From: Kwoniella bestiolae CBS 10118
Lineage: Eukaryota; Basidiomycota; Tremellomycetes; Tremellales; Cryptococcaceae
Assembly: GCF_000512585.2 (NCBI RefSeq)
Contig: NC_089242.1
Location: 2,356,001-2,420,000, forward strand
Reading direction: 5' to 3'
DNA length: 64,000 bases
Shown here: one piece after another, positions 46,369 through 58,732 of the stretch
Position numbering within the stretch: the first letter of the stretch is position 1
Layout of the letters: every line of letters starts with the position of its first letter
Translations under genes and position numbers: made by a program
The notes under the pieces: generated by a model
The model's input: the letters and a program-made list of their open reading frames with translations, nothing else
Databases searched by the model: none
Told to the model about the DNA's origin: nothing

Positions 46369-49300
46369 TTATTCTTGACCGAAACCAAGTGTTTCTTCCA
46401 CTCTGCGAACGATAGTGACTTGTTAGCACGGCCATACATCGCCTAAGTGCGAAAGCAGATGATTGAGATTAGGAAGGAAGTTGGAAACTCACGCAATGGT
46501 CAATTTCTGCTCAAGCGCCTCATAAGTCTTATAAGCAGGTAAATCGATTCGGTTGAAACAAGTATGTGATTTGGGTAATTGCGTGGGTTCACCGGCTTTC
46601 TCAATGGTGAATCGACGTGGTCCATCTGATCCTTGAAGATCTTTGAATCCGTTGACGGGAATTCGGGAAGTACCAGTTGTGAATCTATTGGAATAGTTTC
46701 AGCATGAATCCTTGTAGAACACCTGAAGCATACAGAAGAGGTACTCACTGCAGCAGACGGGACTTTCTCTCAGCAGGCCATCCCCTGACAATCTTCCAGA
46801 ACCATTCTACGACTTCGTCAGATGGGTTGCTATGACACATTCATCAATCAGCACAAGTCGTCATGGCGTATATTCTGATAGGCCAAACTCACTATCCTCT
46901 GTAATCGGTGTGTTTCATCCAGTCGTCCACATCAATCTCAGACATACCACCAATGAGCAATTCAAGCTCTCGTTCATCAAACACATTGATGAGTTCTTGA
47001 GGGATCAATTCGTTGAAACCAGACATGAAGGCGTCGAACTGCTCGCTGACTCGTCGAGAGATTCGGTATTCGGTTACCAAGCTGGAGAGAAGGTTAGTCC
47101 ATTGAATCTGTGATGTCGATGGTAGGCAGGATCACTCACTCAACGTAATCCTTCTTGTTATCCTCAGTAACCTCAATGTTCCTTCCATCCTCTTTCAAAT
47201 CAACAGTGACGACCTCTCCAAAATGTTCCTCCGTGATACTAAACGTATCCTCAATCACATCCGTGATATCATTCTCAAGCATCCAGGTCAAACCTCGGTG
47301 TAATCCCGAATCAACGGATTCGAGATCTGGTAGTGCGATCTTCTTCTTGAGGATCATCTTGTAGAAGGAAACGATGAAGTAGGCATCCAAAAATCTTCGG
47401 TGGAAAATACCCAATCCTACTACTCTTCCGATAAACTTGAAGTAGTTTAGATGTTCGGGGTTCACACCGGAGTTGGGGTTGATTTGAAGGGTATAATTGT
47501 CATGCGCCGAGTACTCGAAAAGACAGTAGAAGGGGTTAAACATTTCGTGAGATAGTAAGAAGAAGAATTCTCTGTAATGACACATCAACAGTCAGCAACT
47601 TCATATTATATAGCCAGGCCGAGAACTTCACTCACCTCGACAAACCTCCATAATCCAGACCATCTTCACCCTCAAACTTGATCATCAACCTCTTCTTCAG
47701 ATCGTTGGGAGTCTGCCTCATGATCTCGGTGTAAGAGCCCTCGAAGATGTTATCTCTCGATACCTTGATATGACATTGACCTGTGTTAGATCTAAGAGCA
47801 GGTTGGGATCTGAAGTAGATCAATTTCCTTCTGAAGTCTCTCTTGTACTGAGGTACATTCTGGTCTAGCGAAGAAGGTAGTCGTGGGTCGTCCCATGTGG
47901 TAGTCTTGGTGTTGTGGTCGACGAAGTACACTCTCGCCGTCGAGGTCAATCTCATTTCCCATCCACTTGGTAATGGTCCCAACTGACTGACAGTCTGAGG
48001 TTGGACAGTCAAGTTTCCTTGTCCCGGGGCGATAACTCGCAATAGCTGCTGTCGTCTAGGATCGACCCATGTGGTGGTTCGAGTGTTGTGATCAACGAAA
48101 TATGGTCTTCCTTCAGGGGTGAATCGCTGTTCCCATCCAGCAGGTAGTGGTCCCTGTCCAGCGGTGGTGACGTTGCTTGAAGCGACGGCACCTCCAGCGC
48201 CGGTGCCACCGTTCGTAGGGGTTGATGCGCCACCGGTGTTGGATTGTTGCACATCGAGCATATCATCCGCCAAGTTTCGTTGATTGTGTCTTGCTCGTGC
48301 TTCACCAGTCGATGTAGCTTGTGACGCACTGTTAGATAATTGGTTATCGCTTGGTCGGTTCCAAGTGGTGGTTCTGGTGTTGTGATCGACATAGTATTGT
48401 CGTCCCAAGTGATCGATACGTCTCTCCCATCCGGCTGGAAGAGCACCATACTGATCAGAGTGTGAGTCGAACTCATTGCCTGGGCCATTGCTCGTGCCTG
48501 TTTGGCCGGTTGATGCAGCTTGAGCAGTTGGGTTTACGGTCGGAGCGCCGGAAGCAGCAGCGGTAGCGGCGTTGCTACTAATGGGTTGCGGGACGGCAGC
48601 TGAGGGTGCAGCAACGCTTGGACGCTCAGCAGCGGAAGCTGGACTTGGGTTTTCAGGTTCCGGGGTAGCGTTGGCGGCTCGAAGAGTGGAGCCAGGTCTA
48701 GAACCGGCAGTGTTAACGGCGGCAGCGGTGTTTAGAGAAAGGGCTGATCCGTTGGCAGGAGCGTTAAGCATGGTGTTGGATGTTGAAGCAGCTGGTGCTG
48801 CGTTGGCGGGTCCACCTGTTTGAGTAGAGAGATATACGATGAGTTTTCCCTGTACAGCTTGACCGTCGGAGCCTTTCTTCAGCTCCTTTGTGAGCATCTC
48901 TGAGTGAAAATTGTCAGCTGAAGTTCCGTATATCAAGCACAGAAACAAAAAGCTCACCTTGCCCACCAAGCTCAAGATCGATGACATCGGAAACTTTGAT
49001 ATTGATGACACCCAAGAAGCCCTGGTCCTAGAAGGAGAATACTAGCATAAGTGGACGTTTCCAACAGAATAAGACGGGATGTGTGACTCACCTTTCTTTT
49101 GAACTTTCTTTGATCAAAGATCTGAACCGCGACGATAGAAGAGTCCTTGACGGTACTGCAATGAAACAAAACATCAATCGTTGGTCTTGGTCTCACAATA
49201 TGAATATTTCCCATCTGTTCATCTGAGACCAGGTGAAACATCCCTTGTTTCGTCTTGCCGTCTTCAAATTTGATCAAATCAAATCACTTACATGTCAAAG

Positions 49301-49569
49301 TTCCTAATAAAACCCAACACACCTATCAGCAGATATCCCGGAGACAAACAAGTCGAAGGGAAGGGTATCACTCACTCATTCCAATAAGGGTTCAAAGTCC
49401 TCTTGATTACAGAAGTAGTATGAATCTGTTCAGAGTCAACAGAGACAATCGCGAATGGATCCGGTAGTCTTAGAATATCCCTTTTGATCAAAGAGTCGGC
49501 GGCGACGACTATGATGAGAAGTGGACGATGGGTGTGTGTAGTTGACGTGTTTTGTGGGTGGTGTGACAT
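46369..49569 (-). CDS. RSP5: Rsp5/Nedd4-type HECT E3 ubiquitin ligase
   Basis: Family knowledge: Rsp5 is the essential fungal Nedd4 ligase that ubiquitinates membrane transporters and other substrates. ATG 49569 (MSHHPQNTSTTHTHR); stop TAA at 46371-46369; about ten exons. Domains in order: C2 (IIVVAADSLIKRDILRLPDP, TSVIKRTLNPYWNE, IVAVQIFDQRKFKRK); an Ala/Ser/Pro-rich linker; three WW domains, each LPxGWExR...YYVDHNTRTTTW (about 48460-48330, 48150-48050, 47970-47880); then HECT, starting YKRDFRRKLIYFRSQP and containing FEGEDGLDYGGLSR, EHLNYFKFIGRVVGL and the catalytic cysteine in SHTCFNRIDLPAYKTYE. It ends EETLGFGQE, as is standard. The frame is open a little upstream of the chosen ATG (to 49626), and MSHHP was preferred because it places the C2 domain directly after a short leader. 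Confidence 0.95.
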
Positions 49570-50735
49570 GAGGATAAAGGATGCGCAGTGAATGTTGGAA
49601 ATGAAAATGACCGAATGACCATACATCAGTGTCTATTCATGGTCTCATATAGTTAATCGAGGAGTAGAAAGAAGACTTACTAGTGACTCGGATGGACCTT
49701 GATCTATGTTATGTACGATATGGGATGATAAGAGTGGAGTAAATGGTAGGTGGGTTGGTTGATCCATAATATGGTGTGTATGCATAGTGAATTTTTTGAT
49801 GATGGAAGTAAAGGGATGAGATTGAGTCAGCGCTCATTGATCCTTGTAGCAAGACAACAATGACAACAGATGTCGACGATGTATCTTGCCAACCTCTTGG
49901 CTTGATATTATCAAAATGACAAAGGGCGGGGCGATGCTATGACAAAGTCCAACAACTTACAGGTTCCTATTCCCACTAGCCGAGTTAGCTACCATCTTGG
50001 ATTGATTCTCTCTCTTCTATACTATGTTGTAATCTGGTCTGCTCGCTTTGATCTATCTCTTGATGATGTATAAGGTACTTGAGTGATGAGAAGTAGAACG
50101 ATAAAACTTTAGTATCGGTTGAGTGAGAGTGAGAGTGAATGATGAAATGATGAAATGTCTACGCATCTAGTAACACCACTTGTCAGTGAATTCTTATCAA
50201 TCATTTCATTTCCATATTTAACACCTTAAATACACACACCATTTAAGTATTGACAAGTGCCACTTTCATACTTCACTCTACGGATCAACCCGAACCGAAG
50301 AATAGTAGACGGAGACGGAGTTAACGGAATGACTATAGACTATTGCTGTATGACGCATCATCGCTCGAACAGACTGTCCGCATTACTCATACAGTACTCT
50401 GGCTTGTCTTTTAGCATACTACCACGACTGACAGCTCAGCTGGGGTCAGCGAGTAAGTACTGAACAATCATAATCGATGGAATGCATTGTGGCTCCTCTC
50501 CACTCCACTCTCATGTGTAATTCGAAAACATAAAATAGCATGAGATATCATAACATTTCGTATATGGACTTGTCCCTGGACTCTTTCCATCAACCAAACC
50601 ATTCTCGTGATATTCAACAAACAATCTTTTGACTGACCGTACCAAAATAAAAAAAAGTGGAAGCAAATCAAAACGACCAGTATCCGAAATGAATATCAAA
50701 CAGGAATAATACCGTATACAAAGCGCATCAATCAA
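49570..50735. other. intergenic region upstream of RSP5
   Basis: About 1.2 kb with the RSP5 promoter/leader and the 3' flank of the CENP-C gene. It contains GTGAGA repeats near 50125. No gene is supported. Confidence 0.5.
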
Positions 50736-53469
50736 TCAATAATCGTCCCCATCCCCATCATCCTCATCACTCGCATTCTTCCTCTGCTTCTTCCTCGCTG
50801 TCTTTTTCACAGTGTCAGTCCCATTAGCATGCCCATCAAACCCAGATGTAGAAGCTGAAGTCTCCTGCAACTCCTGCTCGCTAGCTTTCACTTTACGTGC
50901 TTGGGCAAAAAACAATTGAGCTTCTTTCTTTGAGATGTTCTCGATCGAGTATTCGTTTCCTTTTCACATCAAACACAGGATATAGTCAGAACTATCGAAC
51001 AATGTCACAAAGTGTAGTAAGGTACTCACCCCGAGGTACCAAGAACTGTCCACCCGGTGCCATGATGAAGCTTGTTCTGTAGATCTGCACCTGAACAGCA
51101 CCTTGTATAACGTAGAAGACCTGAGATTTGGAACAGTCAGCTTCCGGGCTATACAGCAATATCCTCGAAGAACATCTCCCATCTTCCGATTCAAAACCAT
51201 CATCCAAAACAGAAACAAACACACTCACATAGGCATTATCCTTACTTGGTTTAGTAGTCTTACTCTGCCCCACAGGAATAACCACCACCCCAGCCGCCAT
51301 GAAATCGCCTTCCCCAAATACCTTCTGATACGAGAAAGTCTGATTCGTCTTATTCGAAGGCACAAGCAATGATTTCGGACATGCAATTTCTAGGAAATAG
51401 CCAAAAGCATTAGCTCATGTATACATCTCATGTCATAGTTTCGCTGAGATAGACCACACTCACTCCTATGCGACTCCATCCCATCCGGATAAGTCTTAAC
51501 CAGCCCCGTAGGCTCAGTCTCATTATCCCATCCTTCCTCTTCCTCCCCGTCCTGATCGGAATAACTATCCTGCCTAGACCTCGATCTCTTCTTCGTACTG
51601 TTCGATGTCGATGCAGCTCTCCTCGTCTTCTTATATCGTTGGGATAAGGGCTGGGGAGTCTCCTCAGGTATGGTAATCACCTCAGCAATGACTGGAAGGC
51701 CAGGTCCACGTTGATATTCGAATTTTTCTCCTCTCCACCATTCCAATGGTCTGAAATGCTGTCGGTTGGATCGTCGAGTCTGGAAATTCCCGTGATAACC
51801 ATCTTCCGTCTCTTCGTCGATGTCGCCTAGTTCCAAAACATCCCATCAATCAGCTCTGATCCACCGACAAAGCCACACTTCCTTTGGTATGCCGAGCGGG
51901 ACATGATATCCACGCCGTAATTAGAAAAGTTCACTCACCCATTCCAATCTGAGATACCCTCGTCCGTTTAGGTTTCGCAGCCACGCTCCCCTCCCTCGTC
52001 CTCAACCTGGCCGGAGGAGTATTTTCATCCCGTCTTTTCTGTGCAGTCTTCCTCTTCGCGACAACCTTCCTCTTTCGTTCCTTCTCCACTCTCCTGGGTG
52101 TCTCCTCTTTTTCTTCCTCTTGTACCGGCTCCACGTCGTTCTCCTGGTCAATTGCATCTTGCTCTAACGAAACATCCTCCTCAGGCTGTTCACCACTAAC
52201 ATCATTATCATCGCCTCCCAAATCCAGATCCTGGATCGTATCGTCAAACTCATCCATCCCATTATCAACGTCAAACGACGGTCCCCCAACATCAATCTCA
52301 TTATCACTATAACTCCCTTCCCTATCCCCATCTCCATTGGTAGTGGTATTCACCGATCCACGCGTAGTATCTCCTGCAATGGTGAAACTCTCTTCCCCAG
52401 GCTGCGAGTCGGGTACTCTACTACTCTGTCTCCTATCCTTCTTTGCGATAGTTGGCGAAGTAGATAACCTCGTTGATTTTCTGGTCGACCTTCTTGGACT
52501 TTCGTCTTCTTCTGCCTCCAGATCATCTTGATTCGTGATTCCGCTGGTATTTAGTGGAGAAGCAGTGTGATCGGTGATATCGCTTACTCTCCCAATCTTT
52601 GATCTCGAGGGGGTAGCTCTGTTATGTGAGGTCAAGGTGGATTTACGAGGTGAAGATCGAGTAGCTGAGTTTGATGCTCTGGGTGAGCCGAACGAACCGA
52701 ACGATGTGTTAAGACCGGGTGATGAGAGGGATACTCTTGATTTGGTAGAATGGTGGTCTAGTCAGAATACACAATCAGCCTAATGGCACACTCCTAAATT
52801 GCAAGCTCATCAAGCACTCACTATGATCCATAGAGAACCTCGGCACAGCTGCCTCTGCATGTGAAATGATCACCAAAACACAAATCAGCAATCTTATCCT
52901 ACTCCTCCCATCCACAAGAGCTACCTCCCGTCTCTCCCCAATTCCACATGTAGACAGTAAAAGAGAGAAGCCCCGCACTCACGCAACTCATCATCATCCT
53001 GCAACAAATCACCATCCAACCTCTCCTCGTCCTCCTCATCCTCATCCACATCTATATCGCTCATCCGACTCCTTGATCTCCTAGCCGTCCCCAACGACGT
53101 AATCCCCGTATCACCCGTCATAGGAGTTTGCGCAGAAGTATAATCGCTCCTTGCTCCTGGGGTTTTCGGCGTACCTTTCCCAAATACCGAGGAGATCGTT
53201 CGGTTGCTGATTCCGTACTCTGTATTGGTCGGGGAGGTGAAGAATGCTGCGGGGTCTTCGAAGCCGTCTGCAAGACGGGCTACGCCGGTGGGCATGGGGG
53301 CGTTTGTACGGCTGCAATGGTCGAGGAAAGGAGGTCAGCTGCTATGTTATATGTGCTCGGATAGAGAGTAACACAAAACTCACGATCCAACATTCTTGGG
53401 ATCATCGTTATACGCGAAATGCTTCTCTTCCCCCCTCCTACCGCCTTTACCAGGGGTCCGCTGCGACAT
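50736..53469 (-). CDS. MIF2: inner kinetochore protein CENP-C / Mif2
   Basis: Family knowledge: CENP-C binds centromeric CENP-A nucleosomes through the CENP-C motif, dimerises through a C-terminal cupin domain and links to the outer kinetochore through its N-terminus. ATG 53469 (MSQRTPGKGGRREEKHF); stop TGA at 50738-50736; about eight exons. The N-terminal region includes VGSRTNAPMPTG, possibly corresponding to the Mis12-binding segment. It is followed by long acidic and Lys/Arg-rich disordered exons (51931-52635 and neighbours). The signature CENP-C motif RRSNRQHFRPLEWWRGEK lies at about 51785-51735. The cupin follows: VVVIPVGQSKTTKPSKDNAY, FYVIQGAVQVQIYRTSF and MAPGGQFLVPRG, then a final exon with ENISKKEAQLFFAQARKVK and an acidic end. 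All diagnostic parts are present and intact. Confidence 0.92.
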
Positions 53470-54135
53470 GATGTACTATCTGTCTCTGTTTCTTTTCGAA
53501 CCAGTTGAGAGGTGGATGGGAGGACCAGCTGAATGAAATTGAAGGGTGAGGTTGAGTGGAATGGCCGGTTGAGGTGTGAGCACGGCAATGATTATAATTG
53601 TTGTGCTGCTATGGAGTGTTCACCGCAAGTCGGAGTTGTCGTATACCGACTCTCTTAGGAAGATGTTCTGACAGGTGAGTGATGATGGTATAATATATAC
53701 CTGTATATGAATGATGATGCAACTACGGTTAATGTCGATGTTTGTTTATCCTCCTCGAGTATATCCTGGGTTTGTCATGTCCACTTCTCAAACGCGTATG
53801 ATAGTTACTCAAAGTGGCAATTCATCGTGGCTTTGTGGCGGCTGACTTCGTATTGTGTGTGTACTTTTGCTTTTCGACATCATCCCTGAACTGAACGGGT
53901 GAGTTGCGAGCTACTGTATATTTCATATATTACTATGCATGGGGTTGAGGGACAGTCATATACAATCAATCGTATTCTACTGATTCGGGGTGTGTAGAAA
54001 GCAACGATGTACCTTTCGAACACACACGTAATCGAACTAAAGGTTTGGCGTGTCACGAAGTAGCTTCTCCTAAGTCGACCTACATTGGCGTCGACTTTCT
54101 TCTCCCTCCGATGTCACCACAGTCTCTTGATGTCT
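53470..54135. other. intergenic region upstream of CENP-C
   Basis: Promoter/leader of the CENP-C gene and 3' flank of PRO1. No other gene is recognised. Confidence 0.5.
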
Positions 54136-56421
54136 TCATAAGAACGTAATAGAATCTACCACATGTTCAGATTCGCTATACCCCAAAACATTCTCGATAT
54201 GTGCACTGTATATCAAACCATAACAATCAGTATTCTTCATCATTGGTCTTCCGGTGCTAACAACCACTAAAACCCTACCAGCTCACCTCTTGATACCCTT
54301 GATCCTATCAATCTCAACACTATTATACTGAGCTAATCCCTTCCCAATCTCCACCTCCTCCCATCCATCCATATCGTCTTCTTCTGCCCCATTCCTATGA
54401 CTTTGCCTAGTTTGTAGATCCACACTATTCAGCTTCTCAGCTATAGCATTGATAGCGGGAGCAGGGGACGAAGGGGAAGATTTCGATAATGGGTCTAATG
54501 ATGCGACAGAGGAAGAGAGCGATAAGATCGGTTGAATCTGGGGTGTATCTGGTTGAGCGTTTGTCAAGTGTTTCAAAGCTGGTGAAACCAGTGTCGAAGG
54601 ATACACATTTTCACCCAATTTCGAGGTAGATGCAGGTGTAGGACTCGAGTTCATACTTTCGTCAATTGAGTTCCTTGATACTGGGTTTGTAATAGTAGTT
54701 CCAGCTTTGTTTGACGAATTATCCCTTTTCCTACGTCTGACGACCAACTTGACAGCCTGATGAGAAGCGAAGGGACCTTGAACTTTGATCACTCCGGCGG
54801 GTAATAATCGACCACCAGACTCTTTCCTCTGTATAGCTCGATAGGCACCTTCATCGATTGTTATCGTTCCTGCCGAGTGTAGTCCATGGGCTATCCACCA
54901 CTTTCGGCTAAATTGAAGATGGAAATATCAGCTCCAGTTCACTACAAAAGATGTAGCTTCTCTTTCACTTCCTGAATGCATATGTACAGCAATCGCCTGT
55001 GCCCGCTGGGCGAAAAGCAAGGTATCACTCACTCCTTCAAAGCCGTCTCCCTCCTAAGGAACCTAGTACACAATGGTCCTTCCTCCAAATGCGGCGTCTC
55101 AGATACATCCCTGCTAGGTCCAGCGCCGTGTTGAATCACGCTAAATATATCTTGCACGTTTCCGGAATGCATGATCACTGTGGTCGTTCCAGCTGCTGTT
55201 GCCAGTTCAGCCGCGATGAGTTTGGTGGACATCCCACCAGTACCGAGGGACGTTCCGAGTGTCGATGTGGATACTACAGACCATGGATCAGCTAGATATC
55301 TGGGAAATCTTACAAGGTCGAAGCTGATTGGATTATGTATACTCACCTTGCTGTTTGACTTTCTCGATATCTCTTACTACCCTCACCGGTTTTGCATCAG
55401 GGTTATTCCTTGGATTGTCGGTATACCTGTTTGTCATACACTCGTCAGCTCATAAGCTCACTGTAAGCGAGAACAAAAGTCGAGTAGCTGGCTCACAGGC
55501 ACTCTACATCAGTCAATAAGAACAGGTAATCGGCATGTACGATCGCAGAAGAGATAGCCGACAACGTATCGTTATCACCAAATTTGATTTCCTGTGCGTT
55601 TCCATGCCAGTCAGCTATGCGTTCTTCTGCCTCCAATTTAGATAGTACCCAATGCTAGCTCACGGTCACAGACACCGTATCATTCTCATTAACAATAGGC
55701 ACCACTCCCATTTGAAGTAATTCGGAGAACGTATTTTGAGCGTTCAAGTATCTTGTTCTCTATTCCACAAAGCAGCAAACAGATAGGATCAGCATATTGA
55801 TTGCATGATATGATCAAACCCGATTGGCGAGTTCGAATACATGAATGAGATCCGGTACCACTCACATCGGATATATCCATCCTCGTCAACAGTATCTGCG
55901 CGATAGGTTGATCCAATTGCGAGAACAGATTGTCCCACAAAGCTATTAATCTTCCTTGACCGATCGCAGCGAGGGCCTGGTCGCACACGAATATCACATC
56001 AGTATCATACCCCTACTTTATGATACAAATACCAATCCAGTGATAAGTGATTGGATAAGAGATAGTAGATGACGTTGTATCAACCCACCTGTTTCTGACT
56101 CAATCCCTTCCCCCTCCCTCTCAGATCCATCCTCCTCAACCCCACGCCTATAGCCCCCGACGAGACCAGTACGACTCTATGTCCCTGCGCTCGGAGGTTG
56201 ACGACTGTCTCGACAATGGAGGAGAGAAGTTGAAGATGAGGAAGGAATGGGTATTCTGGCGAGACGATTGAAGAGGTACCTATATAGTTGGAAGAGTATG
56301 ATGAGCTCGCTCCACTATCCGCACGGGTATTGGCACACTGGGATTAATGCAAGTAGAGCTCACCAAGTTTGATGACTATTGTCAGAGGGGTTGCTTTGCT
56401 TTTCGACTGATGGAGGAACAT
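54136..56421 (-). CDS. PRO1: glutamate 5-kinase (proline biosynthesis)
   Basis: Family knowledge: this enzyme phosphorylates L-glutamate to gamma-glutamyl phosphate, the first and usually proline-inhibited step of proline synthesis in the cytosol. ATG 56421 (MFLHQSKSKATPLTIVIKLG); stop TGA at 54138-54136; about eight exons. Amino-acid-kinase motifs in order: TIVIKLGTSS, VVLVSSGAIGVGLRRM, QALAAIGQGRLIALWDNLF, QPIAQILLTRMDISD, PIVNENDTVS, KFGDNDTLSA, DYLFLLTDVECLYTDNPR, STLGTSLGTGGMSTKLIAA. The C-terminal PUA domain begins KWWIAHGLHSAGTITIDEGA and includes LLPAGVIKVQGPFASH. It contains a Ser/Pro-rich insertion of about 100 residues (about 54730-54400) before the conserved end GIKSAHIENVLGYSES, reached through a short last intron. 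A 17-codon upstream ORF ends 6 bases before the start codon. Confidence 0.93.
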
Positions 56422-56427
56422 CAGGCA

Positions 56428-56481
56428 TCAGTCTCTTATGATTGATAGACAACGGGTCAGAGGCAATGGACACACCGTCAT
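56428..56481 (-). promoter_or_regulatory. 17-codon upstream ORF in the PRO1 leader
   Basis: ATG 56481 to TGA 56430-56428 encodes MTVCPLPLTRCLSIIRD and stops 6 bases before the PRO1 ATG. Whether it is transcribed depends on the unknown mRNA start. If it is, ribosomes must reinitiate or scan past it. Confidence 0.45.
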
Positions 56482-57014
56482 TTCGGTTGATCGTTTCGGT
56501 TCGGTAGGATATCTTGTCGAGGTCGAAGTTAACTTAGGATCACTTCGAGTAGACTGGTACAGTCCACTTAGATTTTGTTCACGATGGATGTGTAAAGTTT
56601 TTGCACTGTCGTATGAGGATATCACACAGACGATGAAGTAACATTGACTTTCATTATTTTCGAGCAGAGAGATAAAGAGAGAGCTCGGACAAAACAGCCG
56701 AGTTTCAGTACTGTAGATAGGAAAATATGGTGATGTCATCACTTTTGGTTCTCTCTCTCTCTTCTCAATGAAATGCTATTAGAGCACATTGTTGCTACTA
56801 TCCACATTCATGCATATCATAATTCGATTGGCAATGTACAGTATATTACGGACCACCACTATCCACTGATGGGAAGGAGATGCGGAAAATAATCTATATA
56901 CAAATCACTCAATCACTAGCATTTCTTTCTGATTTATCTTATATCTCACTCTTTCGGTTCGACAGGGATTTCCACATATTCAGTCTCTCTTCTTACCACA
57001 ATCTTCATAATGTT
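56482..57014. other. intergenic region upstream of PRO1
   Basis: PRO1 promoter/leader plus the 3' flank of the coiled-coil gene. It includes a short CT-rich run near 56750. No gene is seen. Confidence 0.5.
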
Positions 57015-58248
57015 TTAAGCGTTCCTACCTTTTCCTCCTTCCTCACCATTCTTCGATATACCATCCATCATCCTCTCAATACGAAACATCAAATCTTCAA
57101 TCTCTTTGATAGCCAAGTAACTCCCATAAGTCATTTCCGGGTCTTTTCTCGAGACGATATAATCCTCTTGGACCTTATTCCACGCGATCTTTTTGACTTG
57201 AGATACCAAATGGATGTATGATAACTTGCTTGGTGAGATCTTGGATAATTCTTCCTCTTTATTGGGAGTCCACCAATTAGCGATTGCCTTGAACGCTTCC
57301 TCGTCGACTTTCTTGATGTTGCTTCCGGTTGATTTCAGGTAAGTGAGAATCTGTCGATAGATGTAGCATGAATCGACCAGTTCAGGAGGAAGTACTTCGG
57401 ATGGGTCGCTCAATCCGATTTTGGAAGTATCGATCCATGGGTTCTCGGGGTCAGTCTTATCGGTAAGATCGGGATTGACGGTTGACAATTCTCTTGAGGC
57501 GAGCCTGAAGCACTTGTGAAGGGTTGACGTATCATTGAGGCATACTCCACCGCAATCCATTTGAAGTTGATTGACAACTTGGATGAGCCATTCCGACCAT
57601 TTAGCAGGGGTGGTGGGGACAGTCGGCGCAGGAAGGTGAGGGATGGGAGTCGAGTTTGAGTTTGGTTGAGCTGATGGTATCTTGTCAATGATGACCCGGC
57701 GCATTACCGGATGCAAGATCGAAGCTAACTCACCATCATCATTCGCCTGCATAGCCTCATCTTCCTTCAAGCCTCCTTGCTTTGCTTCTTGTACGAGTGA
57801 TTCGACATTTGGCTTGACCTGTGAGAGGAAGAACGATTAGTCATTCGACACATCATCAACGAGGGAGATCAGTTCACCCACGTCGTCCTCTTTCTTCTTC
57901 ATTCCCTCGTCCACTCCCCTTTCTTCCTCCTTGATAAGTAAGAGCTGCGCCTCAACAACTTCCAAAGCAGCCTGTCGGGCCTTTCTCGACTTGTCAATCT
58001 CGACTTTCAACGTCTATACGCGCGGTAAGCCTCTTGCCAGTACATAATCAACGTCGAGAAGATGGTCAGATCATCGGCCACTCACATGGACTTCTTCCTC
58101 AAGCTGTCGTTTTTCCATCGTCAACTAACATCGAGAGGAAGACAAGTCAGCATTATCGTCGCTGTCGACCTATCTAGAGGCCGTGGGCGAAAAGGACTAC
58201 GCTCACCCCTGCGAATACCCTTCCGACGACCCCCCCCCCGTCGACCAT
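57015..58248 (-). CDS. uncharacterised protein with N-terminal coiled coil
   Basis: Four exons by splice logic. The first is ATG 58248 (MVDGGGVVGRVFAG), containing an uninterrupted run of ten G. The second starts LTMEKRQLEEEVH. The third is a charged heptad-like helix (LKVEIDKSRKARQAALEVVE) continuing to KKKEDD. The last is about 57840-57015, ending GGKGRNA at TAA 57017-57015. The total is about 340 residues. The C-terminal half is helical: KWSEWLIQVVNQLQMDCGG, LPPELVDSCYIYRQILTYLK, SYIHLVSQVKKIAWNKVQED, IKEIEDLMFRIERMMDG. An alternative start at MEKRQLEEEV would drop the glycine-rich first exon. There is no signal peptide or membrane segment. I do not recognise the family. It could be a structural or complex-subunit protein, but nothing in its context says which. 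Confidence 0.6.
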
Positions 58249-58732
58249 GATGCATGATGCGATTGTGCTGATTGTCCTTGTTCATGCTATCAACGACTGT
58301 GGTGCAGTTCATTAGGTTGAGAATATTATGAAAGAGGGAGAGGATAGAAAAAGGAAAAAGGACAAGGAAAGAAGAGGAAAGATGAATAATCAAAGTAAAG
58401 TCGGTTGATGCATCTTATATATATGTTGGTCGATAAGAATTTCAGTTGTTTACCTTTGGTTGGTTGAACAGTGAAGGATCCGTGCGTAAATGCATGAATA
58501 GAGTATCAATCCATCAATCCAAAGGACCCTCTTACCTCTTCATCTTCCACCTTTCCTTCCTCGTAGTATCTATGCAGATACAGTCAAGCCAACGATTTGT
58601 ACTGTAAATTGCTTGATTCAATTGATTCAATTAATTCAGTGATGAGCTATCAGTAACCAGTACCCCTTACACCAAGTACGACGTGACCATCCGCAAGAGT
58701 GTGAATGCATAAAAACACTCCGATCTACCTAT
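58249..58732. other. intergenic region upstream of the coiled-coil gene
   Basis: A/G-rich leader-like sequence (58320-58390) and the 3' flank of the transporter gene. No gene is recognised. Confidence 0.5.
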
